DNA of 64,000 nucleotides. It comes from Lutraria lutraria (taxonomy: Eukaryota; Mollusca; Bivalvia; Venerida; Mactridae). The notes beneath the pieces were generated by a model. That model was not told the DNA's origin and did not search any database. It saw only the letters and a program-made list of their open reading frames with translations. A program made the position numbers and the translations under genes. This document shows positions 42,107-55,125 of this stretch, piece by piece; position 1 is the stretch's first letter, and each line of letters opens with the position of its first letter. Location: contig OZ026846.1 of assembly GCA_964023205.1 (NCBI GenBank), positions 34,616,194 through 34,680,193 of the forward strand. Direction: 5' to 3'.

Positions 42107-42655
42107 AACGTAACCACACAGTATACCCCGAAGAGCTGAACACAGTTGTTCGGGTGAACACAGTTCCCATAATTTCCCCATTTCGAGCGGAAAGTTTGGA
42201 TCGGCTTGATTTATACTTGTCTTGAAGGATCCGAAAAATTAAAACCAATCGTGTACATTTATTCGGTATTGAAAAGGAAACTATACGAGGACACACCAAC
42301 ACTTTATGTGTAATTATCTCTGCGGAAAAGGGGGATGAAAAGCTGGGACTTCGCATATTGAGAGAAAATAGATTGCATTTATGGATATGGATTTATCAAA
42401 TGACGCGTTGTCTTAAAAGATAGCACACAGTTATTGCGATTTCTGGCTGAAAAAAATTGCACTGTTTTCCTAACAATTTCGAAAATTTATTCCTGTTTTA
42501 ATAGCGAATAAATGTTCGCGATCGATTAAGTTCGGAGCCTTCAAGATAAATATAAATCAAACTATTTCCGCTCGAAAATTCATCGGGAACGGTGTTCACC
42601 TGAACAACTGTGTTATGCTCTTCGGGGTATACGGTGTGGTAACTTTTATTTACAA
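42107..42655. repeat. Inverted duplication of sulfotransferase copy 3 upstream flank
   Basis: Arms 42107-42235 and 42532-42655 are diverged reverse complements. Both contain GTATACCCCGAAGAGC and CGAGCGGAAA. The left arm is the sequence just upstream of exon 1, a likely 5' UTR or promoter area. The arms are separated by about 300 bp. Confidence 0.65.
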
Positions 42656-43300
42656 TTACATGTATATCAAATTCTCTCGTGGCGTCTTCAACAATTGGTA
42701 GCCATTATCGACGAAAACAGATTAATAAAATGGTCGGTACCACTCATTATTTTGATATATCTTTTATCTATGCTTGTCCATCACTACAACTGTTATCTCG
42801 TCAGGTACACATTCAATTCGGGCCGTATTTCCCTTTGTCCAGAAAGGCCGGGTTAAAACCGTTCCGCTGTATTTTAATCAATCCAATACAGTAAAGCATT
42901 TAGCCCATGAACACAAACAAACATTATGCGCATTATATAGAAACACCATTGACAAACGGAGATCGAACAGGGGAACATTTGTTCCGACATTCACAACTAT
43001 TACCAAAAAATGTATAGAAACGATCAGCACATAAATGAACAATTATTACATTATGAAAAAAAAGCTTATGTTTTTTTCGAGACATTTAACTGCCCAGGAC
43101 AAAGAGACTAGAATCTAACTCTCGCATTCTTTCATTATAATACAACATTACAGAAGGTCACTATTAAGGCAATCAGGTACGTATATATTAACATTAATAC
43201 ACGTACCTGAGGCAATTCATAACTGAAAATTGTGTTGGTATAATATCTTATGAATAGATCAATGCAGTCCAGCTAGATGAATATTGATATTATCAATACA
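42656..43300. other. Unassigned non-coding stretch
   Basis: Short overlapping frames exist (up to 86 codons near 42774-43034), but none has recognisable motifs or splice context. I see nothing that supports a gene here. Confidence 0.4.
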
Positions 43301-43303
43301 TGG

Positions 43304-43990
43304 TTCCCCCATCTACAATATTTACCTCCTCCTTTTTAATCCATAGTTCCCACATCTACAATATTTACCTCCCTTGGCAGCCATCTTGAAAGGCTAATTT
43401 GACAAGCATTGATAGAAGATATTTATATTTTTGTTTTGATAATTCTAAGTATAGGGTATTCATATATGACAACTACATTTTCTTAAACCTGATGTGCTTA
43501 TGGTTTTTCCAACTTCATGATTAAGTTATATTTGGAAACTGAGTTGTCTAATAACTACTTTTTTGTTTTTTTCTATTAAACACATAAGAAATTTGACTTT
43601 CAAGATGGCCGCCAATTCAAAACAAGGGAGGTAAATATTGTAGATGTGGGATCTTAAACTGGTTCCCGTTGACTTGTGTGTACAAAGCACTGCATCATGG
43701 AACGGGAACCAGTTTAGTGGGATCTATGTATTGTCGGCCATCTTGTAAGGCAAATTTCTTGTGCTTAATAGAAAAAATCAGGAAAGTAGTTTTTATATAA
43801 ATTTATAAAAGATAACTTATTCATGAATTAGTAAAACATAAACAAATGTAGTTGTCACATATGAATAATATACTATATTTAGAATTATCAACACAAAAAT
43901 ATAAATATCTTCTACCAATGCTTGTCTTATTTGTCTTTCAAGATAGCCACCAATTCAAAACAAGGGAGGTAAATATTGTAGATGTGGGAA
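43304..43990. mobile_element. Cluster of CCCACATCTACAATATTTAC MITEs in inverted arrangement
   Basis: One element spans 43347-43650, with inverted ends CCCACATCTACAATATTTAC and its reverse complement. A second copy of the same family, reversed, occupies about 43726-43990. An extra partial terminus lies at 43304-43330. Subterminal CAAGATGGCCGCC-like motifs are shared. No transposase frame is seen. Confidence 0.7.
43655..43716. mobile_element. 62-bp micro-MITE with 9-bp target duplication
   Basis: Ends are TAAACTGGTTCCCGTT and its exact reverse complement. It is flanked by GTGGGATCT on both sides (43646-43654 and 43717-43725). It inserted at the end of a CCCACATCTAC MITE. A related hairpin is at 55060-55125. 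Confidence 0.8.
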
Positions 43991-44279
43991 GGTTTTTTTA
44001 GTGTGTTATCCATTTAATTTGATTGTAAATGTACACAAAAGCCATTAACTATACACAAATATTTCACAAGGACATGTACATGTAATTGCACTCAATTATA
44101 AAAAGGCTTGTGCAATGTAAAAAATCAATATAACTGGGTGATTGAGTTACAAAAATCCAATTGTTAACAATGACATGTTTTATCTAGGATATTCAATGTT
44201 GTGCAATATTCGCAAAATATTTGTAATATGATCATTCGAAAAATGAACGAATATAAAAGTTTACTACCGAAGTTAAAAG

Positions 44280-45022
44280 TTAAAAGAGAATGTTTATTAC
44301 TGTAGCATTACTGTTAGGATATCTAGGTCGATATATAACGTATTTAAAAGATTTACTGATTTACGTCTTCTATCGCTTATGAAATGATTTGTAGATGCAG
44401 TATTCAATTTTGACTTAAAATGATATTGAAAGTTTCGTAATGTCTGTATTTTATTTTATATCCAATGACACTATTATCTAGAGAGTTTATTTCGTTATTT
44501 ATTCCTATATTTGAAAATAGTTCATTCATTTTTGTCCAAAAGGATGTTAAGTACGGACATGTTAGGAAGAAATGATTATAATTTTCAATTTGGCCGCAGT
44601 AATAACAATTGGGGGAATCCAGTATTTTCCATTTATTAAGATTCTCGTTTGTAGCAATAATGTTGTTTAATATTTTGTATTTAAGTGTTTTACTTTTGTA
44701 TCAATAATAGTTTTATGTAAAAAGTGATAGACACTAAGCCAATTAATGTCTTTTTTAAAGTTACGTTCCCAATAGTTGTGAATATATGGGTTTTCCTTAT
44801 TCCTTTTAATTAGTTCTGCATAATAATCTTTAAGTTTTATTCTGTTTATTTAAACTTTCTAGGCGTACATTTATATCTGTTTTAACTGAAGTTTTCGTTG
44901 AATGAAGAGAACCGATTTCAATTTTCCATGTAAGTGGTATAGCTTTTTTAAAAATCTCAACTTCTGAGATCCAATTGGTTTTCGAGTTTAATCGGTTGTA
45001 GATTAAATCTGAATTTATGTTA
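44280..45022 (-). mobile_element. LINE family A, C-terminal zinc-binding region, decayed
   Basis: Read on the minus strand, the fragment includes CYYCGQIENYNHFFLTC (around 44590-44620), typical of the cysteine-histidine tail of LINE ORF2. It contains stops and frame changes. It continues the element whose reverse transcriptase lies at 45936-49428. Confidence 0.7.
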
Positions 45023-45935
45023 CCATTTTTGGCTTGGAGCTACGGCTCCAAGCCTTACTATTGTTTTCAGTTGCAGTTGTTCCCTAGATGCTGGTAGCTG
45101 TAATGCGAAAGCTGGGTACAAGTGTGCAAAAATGTTAGGAGTCCGGCGATTGGTTGCCAGCTATATGTTAACAGTCCGGTGATTGGTTTACGCTTACTGT
45201 GTGAATCGGTATCACGTGACTTGAGTGTACCAACTTCACTGTGCTAGTCTATTATGAAATCAGGGTGTTTCACTAAAGATCGGTTTGTTCTATTAACATT
45301 AATTACACGTTAAGGTACACATTTTAAAACTGTCTATTTTTTCTGTTACTATGTACAATATATTTAAATCAATTATTTTAATCATTACTGAAAGACATAT
45401 TAGCGGAGGATTGTTCAAGATAATTTAAGGAAGCCCCTTCTATAATGAAACCTGCGAAACGCTATTGCCGCCAATAATTTTGTCACGTGATCTTGATGTA
45501 CACATTTGCGATTTCATTGTAAAATCGGGGTGTTTCACTATAAATCGGCATGTTCCATCAACCGTTAAGGCACGAAAAGATAAGAGATATTAACGCAGTC
45601 TCAATTATTTTTACTTTACTAGCTCTTTGTTTAATTATCAACATAATTGCTGAAGGTAATAAGCGGAGGATTAATTAATAAATGAAATACACCCCTACTA
45701 TAATTTAACTTGCGAAACGCTTTCTCTGGTGCAATTTAAAACTTGTGTACAGTACGATGAATTCATGATAGGAAAATCTATAAATAGAAAAATATACCGA
45801 TGTTTCAGACTACCTGTTGACTTTGAAAGAGGACAATTCCATAACTAAAATGGTCAACAAGACGAAATAAAATGAATCAATTTAGTTATGGTATCAGAAC
45901 TAACTTTTATCAGCAACAACCAGCCAAGCCTTTCC
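45023..45935. mobile_element. Insertion within LINE A with ~265-bp direct repeat
   Basis: This block interrupts the LINE reading. It starts with a small hairpin (CTTGGAGCTACGGCTCCAAG) and has GGCTTGG/CCAAGCC near its ends. Inside are two diverged direct repeats (about 45207-45470 and 45480-45735), each with TCACGTGA, GGGTGTTTCACTA and GCGGAGGATT. No coding frame is recognised. Confidence 0.55.
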
Positions 45936-46918
45936 TTTTTAAAAGGAAACTTTATTATTAGTCATATCGTTAACAAATATAATGTTTGAATTAATCCAAG
46001 ATTTAAATAGTAAACATTTGCCATGTAGTTTGATATGTTGATTACCCCAAAGTATTTGTGGTTTCTAATATTGAAGAAAGAAAGTGATTCTTTTTTAGTT
46101 TTGGTATTGTTAAATTCATTCCATACATTGATAATATTTATGTAGAATTGTGGTAAGGGTATGAGGGGTTTTGGAATAGATTTATAATTGTCTTGGTTTA
46201 ATTGGGTTTGTGGTATGATTTTCCAGTTTGCATGGTTATTGTCATTTAAATTTTGAATCCACTTTAATTTCAGGGATTTATCGTAATTATCAATGTCTAT
46301 CATGTTTAATCCTCCATCTAACTTATTTTTATATAAAATTGAACTTTTTATTTTCTCTTTTTTATTGTCCCAGAGCAATGAAAAGAAAGTTTTTTTACGT
46401 TTTTTTTGGTTATTTGTTGCGGTGTAACTAAGGAGTGCATTAAATATGTTAATTTAGGTAGTATTAGACTTTTTAAGACTGTTATATTCCCTAAAAAGGT
46501 CAACTTCCGTTTTTGCCATGCTTGTATAAAGTTTAGACACATAAGTAATTTTGAAATCCAGTTAAGGTTTTCGCATTCATGTCTATTATTTCCGAAATAA
46601 ACACCAAGGGTTTTGGCATATGTGTTAGTAAACTGTATGTCATTTACGTTGTAAGTATTATGTTTTGATCTGCCGATCCACAGTCCTAACATTTTGTTCT
46701 TATTTAGTTTCAGGCCTGAGTAGTTGCCAAAGGCATGAATTATTTTTAAAGAATTGGTTACATCATCTTGATTTTGTACGAACAAAGTAGTATCGTCAGC
46801 TAATTGTGTGATTTTTATATGTTGCGAGTTTTCTGTATTATTTGTTTGATTAACTGTTATTCCGTCAATTAATTCGTCTTTTCTTATTTGGATTGCCATC
46901 ACTTCTACAACTATGATT
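45936..46918 (-). mobile_element. LINE family A reverse transcriptase, C-terminal half
   Basis: Minus-strand frames (46935-46348 and 46378-45962) carry the catalytic motif C, QLADDTTLFV, followed by LKLNKNK and LGVYFG. They continue into NMIDIDNYDKSLKLKWIQ. A frameshift joins the two frames. The N-terminal half continues on the other side of the nested LINE at 48095. Confidence 0.85.
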
Positions 46919-48094
46919 GGACACCCACATCTCACTTACTCTAAGGAAAGCTTGGCAACGCATCGGCATAATGAGGTCCCTTAAATTTCTTATAAACCGA
47001 TCGTGTCTTGAAAGGATGTATATCTCTTTCATTCGGCCTATCTTAGAATATTCAGACGTTGTGTGGGACAACTGCAGTGACTTCTTAATACATGAAATCG
47101 AATCTGTCCAGGTCGAAGCTGCGCGAATTTGTACAGGAGCTACAAAATACTGCAACATAGAGAAACTACTCAATGACCTAAGATAGGAAACCCTTATAGA
47201 GAGGAGAAAACATCACCGTCTTGTTCTTTTCTATAAAATGATACATGGTCTCACTCCATCCTATTTGTCTAATCTGATTCCTAATACAAATCAAAACCAA
47301 CAAAACACATACACCTTAGGACACTTAAGACAAGTTAAAATAAATACACAATCGTACAGCTCCTCATTTCTTCCAAAAACATTACGTCAATGGAATCAGT
47401 TACCTGCACCTATACAAAATGCACTCACATTGCAATCATTTAAATCAGCTCTCAAAACAAACAAAGCAAGGTCTTCACCTCTGTTTAACTGTGGCTCACG
47501 CATCGGACAAATTCTACACACACGTCTCCGACTCGGATGCAGTTCTCTGAATCATGACCTTCACAGGCGGTCTCTCGTCGATTCTCCCTTATGTACCTGT
47601 GGATCCATAGAAACAGTCGAACACTTTCTTATGCGATGTCCGAACTATACCAACTCTCGAGCTACTTCTTTTGCCAACATCAAATGTCCATTTGTCCTAT
47701 CAAACCTCTTGAATGGCTCTGAAAGACTCTCCTACGAAGAAAACGAATCTTTGTTTCTTGACGTCCAGCGTTACATTATAGCAACAAAACGATTTGAGTA
47801 GGCCGGTCTCCCTGTTCCTGACTGACCGCGTGCCGTGAACATGAAACCACCATTTCTAGTATTTTTTTTCTCAAACAATCTGTTTTCAAACATCTAACAT
47901 TATTTTTGCAGTTATGTATTATTAAATATTTATCACTGACCATGTATTTTTCATGACTCATAGCTTTCTTTCACATGGAGAGGAATTTATATAAGTAATC
48001 CTTGTTTTCCAATCCAAAATATCCTATCTTAGTAACTATCACAATTCATGTATGTGTGTATGTTTGAAATATAATTTGAAATAAAGTTTAAACT
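46919..48094 (+). mobile_element. LINE family B 3' end inserted into LINE A
   Basis: Plus-strand insertion flanked by the 10-bp direct repeat AACTATGATT (46909-46918 and 48095-48104). Two frames (46917-47186 and 47238-47801) form one C-terminal reverse transcriptase region. They are separated by a single in-frame stop (TAG at 47184-47186). The second frame ends in a cysteine/histidine-rich part (CTCGSIETVEHFLMRC). A ~290-bp 3' UTR with an AATAAA follows. It is 5'-truncated. A sister copy is at about 61235-63345. Confidence 0.88.
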
Positions 48095-49428
48095 AACTAT
48101 GATTAATAAAAGCGCTGATAGCGGACACCCTTATCGAACTCCGCGATGTATTCTAAAAACCTGTGAGCTCCAACCATTGTTACTTAAACAAGATGAAATG
48201 TTGTTATAAAGAACGTGTACCCATTTGATAAAAGAATCTTGAAATCTAAATTTTCTAAGTGTGTTTATCACATACCCGTGCCGTTTTTGCCGTGCCATAA
48301 AAAACGATATGGCACGGCCGTGCATATAATATGTAAATAACGTCATGAAGTGATGTCATGAACTTGATAAAGCATAGAAATTGATTGGAAATTATAACTT
48401 CACAGGAGTAATGTTGAATTGATTTTAACAATTTGAGTAAGCAAAGATACTGTTTATATTGTTAGATATGTTCACACATTTATTATTTATGATGTTTCAT
48501 AACGAAACTATTTTTGTGCTCCTGATTAAGAATCCTTATTACGCATGTGTCACTCTTGTTATTAGTAGCAATGTCAAACAAGTATGTTGATTTTCGCCGT
48601 ATTTTCAAAGTATGTGATAAAAAGAATATTAAATTCGTGTTGATTCCGTCTTTAATTCATTGAACTCGTTGAATAAAACAGTATGAAGCTCGCCAAAGGC
48701 TCGCTTCATACTGTTTTATACAACTCGTTCAATAAATTCAATACGGAATCAACACGAATTTAATATCCTCTATGTAATGAAAATGCCCACTCAACAGTAT
48801 CGAAGGCTTTTTTAAAGTCTAGAAATAATATGGCACCTTCTTTATTGGTTAAATCAGTATAGTCAATAATATATTGTATTGTCTTACGTTGTATCCTATG
48901 TTTCTATTTTTAATAAAGCCTTGCTGGTCGTGGGCAATACGCATTGTAAACGGTTTGATAGCACTTGTGTCGCTATTTTGTAGTCAGTATTTAGAAGGGA
49001 AAACGGTCGGCAGTTTTCAATATTTCAAGACTCTCCCTTTTTATATATTATTGAGAAGACGCTTTTTGTGTAAAGGAGAGTTGCCCTTTATCGAAACCGT
49101 CATTTAGCGAATTAACAACTAGATATTTTATCCGATCCCAAAATTTCTTGTAAAATTCTACTGATAAGCCAACAAGTCCAGGACATTTATTAGATTTCAT
49201 CTCATTTAAGGCTTCAGTTGCTTCCTTAATGTATATTAGTCCGTCGCATTGACACGAGTCGTTGTTATTTAATTTGTTATCAAAATTTATATTGTCTAGA
49301 TAATCAGTAACATTAGTATTGGTTGATTTGTAAAGAGTTTCATAAAAATGGACGCATTCTTTTAAGATATCCTCTTGTGAAGGTGGAGGAAATAAAGACA
49401 TATATATATCATTTTGGCATACGTCCAC
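48095..49428 (-). mobile_element. LINE family A reverse transcriptase, N-terminal half
   Basis: Minus-strand pieces encode the region before motif A (EALNEMKSNKCPG, NCRPFSLLNTDYKI-like) through DFKKAFDTVEW-like. It goes on to RGVR before motif B. It is interrupted by a 516-bp insertion (48263-48778). Stops and frame changes make it non-functional. Confidence 0.8.
48263..48778. mobile_element. Insertion with 60-bp-arm hairpin inside LINE A
   Basis: This block is absent from the parallel LINE copy at 51200. It contains a long hairpin (48625-48766) whose arms include ATTAAATTCGTGTTGATTCC and its reverse complement around a ~10-base loop. A smaller GTGCCGT/ACGGCAC pair lies near its left end. 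Confidence 0.7.
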
Positions 49429-49688
49429 ATGTCACTTATAAAAACATGTCATAAAATAATATAGATTACCTACTTTGTATATCTATTTTTTCAATGATGT
49501 GTAAACAAAGGACGGATAATAAAATCATATTTTTGAGATCCCTTTATATGGTTGCTAACTTTACCTGATTATTGATTTTTTATACGCATCTCAAATTGAC
49601 TCACAAACAATTGGGCACGTCGAGTTATATTTGTTAGATATCATTTTAATCAAATTGCAGAAATTAATTGTACTGTTAATATACACCA

Positions 49689-50560
49689 GGGCCCGTATTC
49701 ACAAACCAACTAAGATGAAAAATTATCTAAGAATCCCGAAATTATCTTAGTTTTCGCCAAGTTTTGCTAACTTTGTAAGATTTTTCTTAACTTTCGTCTT
49801 AGAGTGAAAAACATTCTTAGAAAAATTCTTAGATCAACGATTTTTATCTTAAAAGTTTAGTCAAGGTACGAGGTGTCTTAACTTAGATAAAAACAAAACG
49901 AAAATGGATGCTTCGTCGAACTCATTATTTTTCTATATCTATGAAGATTCCGGATTCTAATCGATTAATTTCTTGGATTATGAACTTTTAAACACTTTTC
50001 TGTCGTTAAACAATTTATGGTGACATTAGTAAAGACAGATATCAGTGATTAATGTGATTTTGATGTGATAAACATTTAGACAGATAAACATTGCTTTACA
50101 TGAACACTTTTGGGTGTAAATATATTCAGCCACTGTTTTGCTGTATTAATGTTTGATATGAACATGAAATCCAAGGACAACTGTATAATCTTAAATCGTT
50201 ATTACCTTGTATAAATTTTGTTGTGAATGCCCATATTGTGATGTTTGTTCCAGCTGAAAGCACATGCATGCAAGTACTTCTTTGTGAATTTAGTATAGCA
50301 TCAATTACAACTTAATTATTCTTTTGTGCAGTGTGTTGAATAGAGTATAATACAGGTATAAGCTATTTTAAAACTACCAGTAAACATGCAATTGTATCAG
50401 GCCTTGGCAATATGAATTCAGTGAAGTAAATGATATCAGTAAACTTTAAATAAAATGCATTTGTATGAATTTGAAATAAATGCTGCACAACTGAAAGATA
50501 ATTTTGTTATTAACCATTAATGTTCAGTTATGGATTAAACATTATACAGCCATGTTTCAG
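49689..50560. mobile_element. GGGCCCGTATTCACAAA-ended element, copy A (one end visible)
   Basis: It starts GGGCCCGTATTCACAAACCA and is rich in CTTAG/CTAAG. It is the reverse complement of about 56060-56994, the same family. Similarity stops near 50550, and no second terminus is seen before 50990, so this copy is probably truncated. No transposase frame is found. Confidence 0.65.
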
Positions 50561-51029
50561 TAGTGAGAATAAATGTTTTGTAAGCTAATGTGATTATATG
50601 CAGAATAGAATCAAATTACTATTTGACTGTGCATACAATAACAAAATTATTACTAGGATTCTTGAATTTTGTCTTTTCATAATATTCGCATTTGCATAAT
50701 TAATTTTACTGATGAAATAAATTATTGTCAATATCATATGTTTCTGTCCATTTTAACGACGTACATAATACATAGTTGGGACATGCAATTGAAAGTCTTA
50801 TCAGAGATCCAAAAGTTATACAGTGAAATATCGATTTTTGGATCAATTAAGATAACATATTTTATCTGTTACGCGTGACTGACTTTATTACTTTATGACC
50901 CCTAATAAAGTCAGCATAACGCAAGCAAGGAGGGTAACAATAGGTAGACTGTATATAAACCCCTGAATTGTAGTTGTTTCCCTTGAAAATTGATCAGATA
51001 CTCGATAAGGCCATGTCCGCCAAAGTTGG
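50561..51029. other. Non-coding gap between repeats
   Basis: AT-rich sequence without recognised elements or coding frames. The LINE A similarity resumes at about 51030. Confidence 0.4.
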
Positions 51030-51489
51030 ACATGACTTCTACAACTATGATTAATAAAAGCGCTGATAGGGGACACCCTTGTCGAACTCCGCGACGTATT
51101 CTAAAAACCTGTGAGCTCCAACCATTGTTCATTAAACAAGATGAAATGTTGTTATAAAGAAGTTGTACCCACTTGATAAAAGAATCTTCAAATCTAATTT
51201 TTCTAAGTGTGTGAAATAAAAATGTCCACTCAACAGTATCAAAGGCTTTTTTAAAATCTAGAAATAATATAGATTTCATCTCATTTAAGGCTTCAGTTGC
51301 TTCCTTAATGTATATTAGTCCGTCGCATTGACACGTGTCGTTGTTATTTAATTTCTTATCAAAATTTATATTGTCTAGATAATCAGTAACATTAGTATTG
51401 GTTGATTTGTAAAGAGTTTCATAAAAATGGACGCATTCTTTTATGATATCCTCTTGTGAAGACAGCTTCAGAGTTGTTTTCGTTTTCAT
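51030..51489 (-). mobile_element. LINE family A reverse transcriptase fragment with internal deletion
   Basis: Parallel copy of 48095-49428 in one open frame. It reads EALNEMKS directly into FLDFKKAFDTVEW, so the segment between is deleted. It then contains RGVRQGCPLSALLLIIVVEVM (motif B) before breaking off. Confidence 0.85.
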
Positions 51490-51498
51490 ATATAAGTG

Positions 51499-52594
51499 CT
51501 ACCCTAGATCGTATTTGTGCACCTTTGGCTTTGAACATCTATATGCTTTCGATTTCTTTTTTAATTTTTGTATATTATTGTTTTGTTCCAGACCTTTTGA
51601 CTTATTTATATAAAGGTCGTTAAGTTCTTTCTCAAGTAAGTTTAGAGTGCATTTCATATATTTATATATATATAGCTTTTTGTTTTGAAAATGTTCAATA
51701 AATTGTTTTATTTCATTCTTACAAATTTCCCATTTTAACTGATCATTGATATTTACTAAATTTGAGTTTTTAATAATTGTATTTTCTACCATTTCGCAAT
51801 ACTCTATATCGTTTAAGTATGTATTATTTAATTTCCAGAATCAAGGACCTTGTTCTTTAGGGAAGCATAGTTTTAATGATATTGCAAGATGATCAGTACA
51901 TTTAATTAGAGCTGGTCCGATGTCAGTTGTTAAAATAAGGGGGGGGGGGGTGATATTTTCCTCAGTTAGGCAAAAGTCGATTCTGCTTTTTTCTAAACCG
52001 TTTTTTTCTGTGCCATGTGAATTGTTTTTAGTGATTCAGTTTTATTTCTCCATTATTGGATTAAATTGTGCATTTTGATTAATTTTTGTAATGTTGAATT
52101 TTTAAGAGTCTGTTTTATCTTCGATATTCTATCAATAGAACTTAAAAATTTCGTTGTAGTCCCCTCCAACTATTTTAACTCCCTTTGAATTATCTGATAA
52201 TATTTTTATTATGTCTGTAAAGAATAAAATTCTATTTTGTTTATCATTGGGAGCGTATACATTCATTATCGTAAGCGTATTATTCATAATCTCAATATTC
52301 ACAAGTATATATCTTCATTTGTGTTATCGATTGTTTTATCAAGAACAGTAAATTCTACATTTTTGTTAAGATAGAGCATCCTCTGCTATTATTCGAACCA
52401 TACAAATGAAAAGGACACCACTCGCTAAAATCGCGATTCAATTCAAGTTTTAAATCATTCGTAAAATGCGTTTCTTTCAGAAAAATAATATCTACTTTTT
52501 GGAGAGTTAACCATGGCAAAAGACGTGCACGATTTGAAGAATCTCGTGAAGCCTGTACATTAGGTGAAACTAAGTGAATATTATCAGAAATCAT
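51499..52594 (-). mobile_element. LINE family A endonuclease and linker region
   Basis: The frame 52594-52355 begins with an apurinic-endonuclease-like domain (LSPNVQ-like start, IIFLKETHF with the catalytic Glu, SRGCSIL). Decayed endonuclease sequence follows, and then a linker frame (51792-51499). A poly-G run lies at 51940-51949. Confidence 0.75.
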
Positions 52595-52962
52595 ACTGGA
52601 GGTAATAAGTTTTTAAGATAATACAAAAATAGCATGATAATATACAGGAAACGTTATGAAAGTGAAACTTGTGAGAAAAAAATATCGCAAGTTCTCAAGA
52701 CATGATTCAGCTTAGTAAAGAAGGACATGTACTTGCATAAAATAATAGTACGCTTGAGTATCATATTTGAATGACATAAGTGTCTTAAAAAAGGACATGA
52801 ACGTGATATACAAAATCATCATGTAACACGACAGTGAAATCTGTTAGCTACGACAGAAAATACATGAAATACGAGTCGTAGGTTAATCGTATTTTTATGA
52901 TAAACATTGTATGTAAAAGATACGTAAATGTTTTAAGATGAAAGCATAGATATATGAAACAC

Positions 52963-53044
52963 TAGATATGTTAATACATTTATAGGCAGTATTTAAGTAA
53001 TTGTAGATATGTTAATACATTTATAGGCAGTATTTAAGTAATTG
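52963..53044. repeat. 41-bp tandem duplication
   Basis: Two identical consecutive 41-bp units starting TAGATATGTTAATACATTTA at 52963 and 53004. Confidence 0.85.
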
Positions 53045-53364
53045 TTGTATCTAAGCGATACACACATATATAAATATACATATATATGTAACATAAGTTA
53101 ATGTTTCACAATCAATTATGATCTATTTGCCCCATGGCATTATTTCTCTATGTAATCCGTTGTTCTTAGTGTGTAAGTCCGTAATGAAAGTCCGATGTAT
53201 GTCGTTATCATTTCGAAGTAATTTTAATGCTAATAGTTACATGTACCTCCACTTAGCACTGAATTGCTTCTGTTTCTTTGTCTTGTCTTGTAGCTCCTTG
53301 GATGGTGTGGTCGAGAAACGCACAATATATTTTGACCTTTGTTTGTTTGAAGTTTTTGGTATCA

Positions 53365-54260
53365 CTATATTGTGAAGATTTCACGTAATTTGTTATACTC
53401 GGTTGACTTAGTATTTCCTTCGTCTCGTTTTATGTGTGCGGTTAGCACGTGTTTCTTGGTCCGCTGGCGGCGTGTTTCTATTATTGGTATCAATTCGAGA
53501 TTGGTGTATATCACGTTTGCTGACTGTACACTCGGTGTGTTCGTCGTCGGTCGAATCTTCCGAGATTTCGGAATTGATGTATTCATCGTGTTGATGAAGG
53601 CAATCTCCCTTTTTATGGCCACTCTCCTTGCATATGATACAAGTCCAGTCATTCGTACAGTTGGCTGCTACATGGCTCACCATTAAGCACTTACAATACT
53701 TAGGATCTTTCCTAAATTGCCCCTTATGTAGTACTGTAGCTTTGAATTGGCCAAACGACATGAACCAATTTAAGGTGACTTTAAAGTTAATGCCTTCACT
53801 ATAACTATCCGGTCTCCGGTATTGCAATTCGAAAGTTTGCCATTAATACGCAACTTTTCATCATTCATAGTGATAACATCAATGTTTTGTTTAATGAAGG
53901 TATGTTTGATGACACTATCATCCACTGAGAGTGGTATGTTCTTCACTCTGGTGCGCACCGTGTCTTCGCCATCGAGACGTAAGGGGTTGTTACCTAAAAT
54001 TGTAAAACGTTTCCCTCTCAAAACTATTCCATTCGATGATAAGTTGACTTTATCCTCATGCAATGTTCTCAACATAGATACTAGACATACCTCTTACACG
54101 TTGGAGTCCCGTTAGATGTGTAGCTTCTATGATATTAGCGATACTTAAGAACAATTCCTCATGTTCAAGCCACTCTTCTTGTTTTGGTTTAATTTTGCCA
54201 AAATGTTCTCGCTCTTGAAAAAAAACAAGAGGGGCGCCATCTTGGATTTGATGAAAATCA
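53365..54260 (-). mobile_element. LINE family A ORF1 (nucleic-acid-binding protein), frameshifted
   Basis: Three minus-strand frames in order carry GLQRVRG near 54110, TRVKNIPLSVDDSVI, and then zinc knuckles CLMVSHVAANC and CIICKESGHKKGDC, followed by a charged tail. Frameshifts near 54075 and 53800 break the ORF. Position upstream of the endonuclease fits a two-ORF LINE. Plus-strand frames here are shadows. Confidence 0.75.
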
Positions 54261-55059
54261 TTGTTTCTGTTGGGTGATTTACGCTATAATTTCCTATCAT
54301 GAACATAAGGTATGTTCATCTTCCGTTATACATTATAATATTTGTCTAAAGTATGTACCACTTTTAATACATGTACTTATGTTGTACTATTATAAGCAGC
54401 AATGTATGTCACTCTTCCCTTTTGTTTCACGTGAATATTATTATATTAAATTTTGTTATCTATGTCTCGATCTGTATTTACGTATACATTGTGACTATGT
54501 TCTCTAAATATAGATATGTTCTGCTCTGTTCATAATATCCACACAGCCATGAAATGAAATTTCTTCATGACAAAACTATTTATGTTCGTATTGAATGATT
54601 TATAAGGTAAGAATTGTATGATAATTCAAGTATAGTCCAAAGGGAATCATCAACGTAAACTATTGATGAACTTCCAACAGAGCGTGAAGTTCAGATTCTA
54701 TAGAAGAATGGAGAGAAATATGCCGAAAACTGACGATGACAGTAATAATTGGGGTACAGCATCATGTCTGATATACGCATTATTTATAGGACTGGAGATA
54801 ATCTAATTCTGTTGGAGCATTGACTCTAGATAACTTGTAATGTATATTCCCCCGTTTGAGTTATCACAAATTCGATCACCACCAGGTAATTAAGATATGG
54901 ATCTTGCTGCATGTCACTTTTTCTTTTCATCTTCAGATGCTTGGCATCGATGTAATAAAGGGCCATTTAATAGATAATTAGATATAAACATTACGTTAGG
55001 GATTGAAATTAATATTTAGTTCACCATAGTATAAACAAACAGAAATATACAAAAACTGA
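54261..55059. other. Non-coding stretch
   Basis: AT-rich, with no recognised gene or repeat apart from a small open frame without motifs (54274-54507). Confidence 0.4.
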
Positions 55060-55125
55060 ACTGGTTCCCGTTCCATGTTGCAGTAAAACATGTTTCTGTA
55101 CAAATATAGTTTAACGGGAACCAGT
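55060..55125. mobile_element. Second ACTGGTTCCCGTT hairpin element
   Basis: ACTGGTTCCCGTT (55060-55072) and AACGGGAACCAGT (55113-55125) are exact inverted ends, matching the micro-MITE at 43655. No clear target duplication remains. Confidence 0.65.

Larger units (their letters stand above)
34721..42350. repeat. Segmental duplication unit 4 (decarboxylase tail through sulfotransferase copy 3)
   Basis: This unit corresponds to 13828-19900 plus the start-exon flank. It includes the 901-bp MITE, the old relic near 36055-36420, and the third sulfotransferase. The SWIM fragment and SINE seen at the far end of units 1 and 2 are absent. Similarity fades around 42350. Confidence 0.85.
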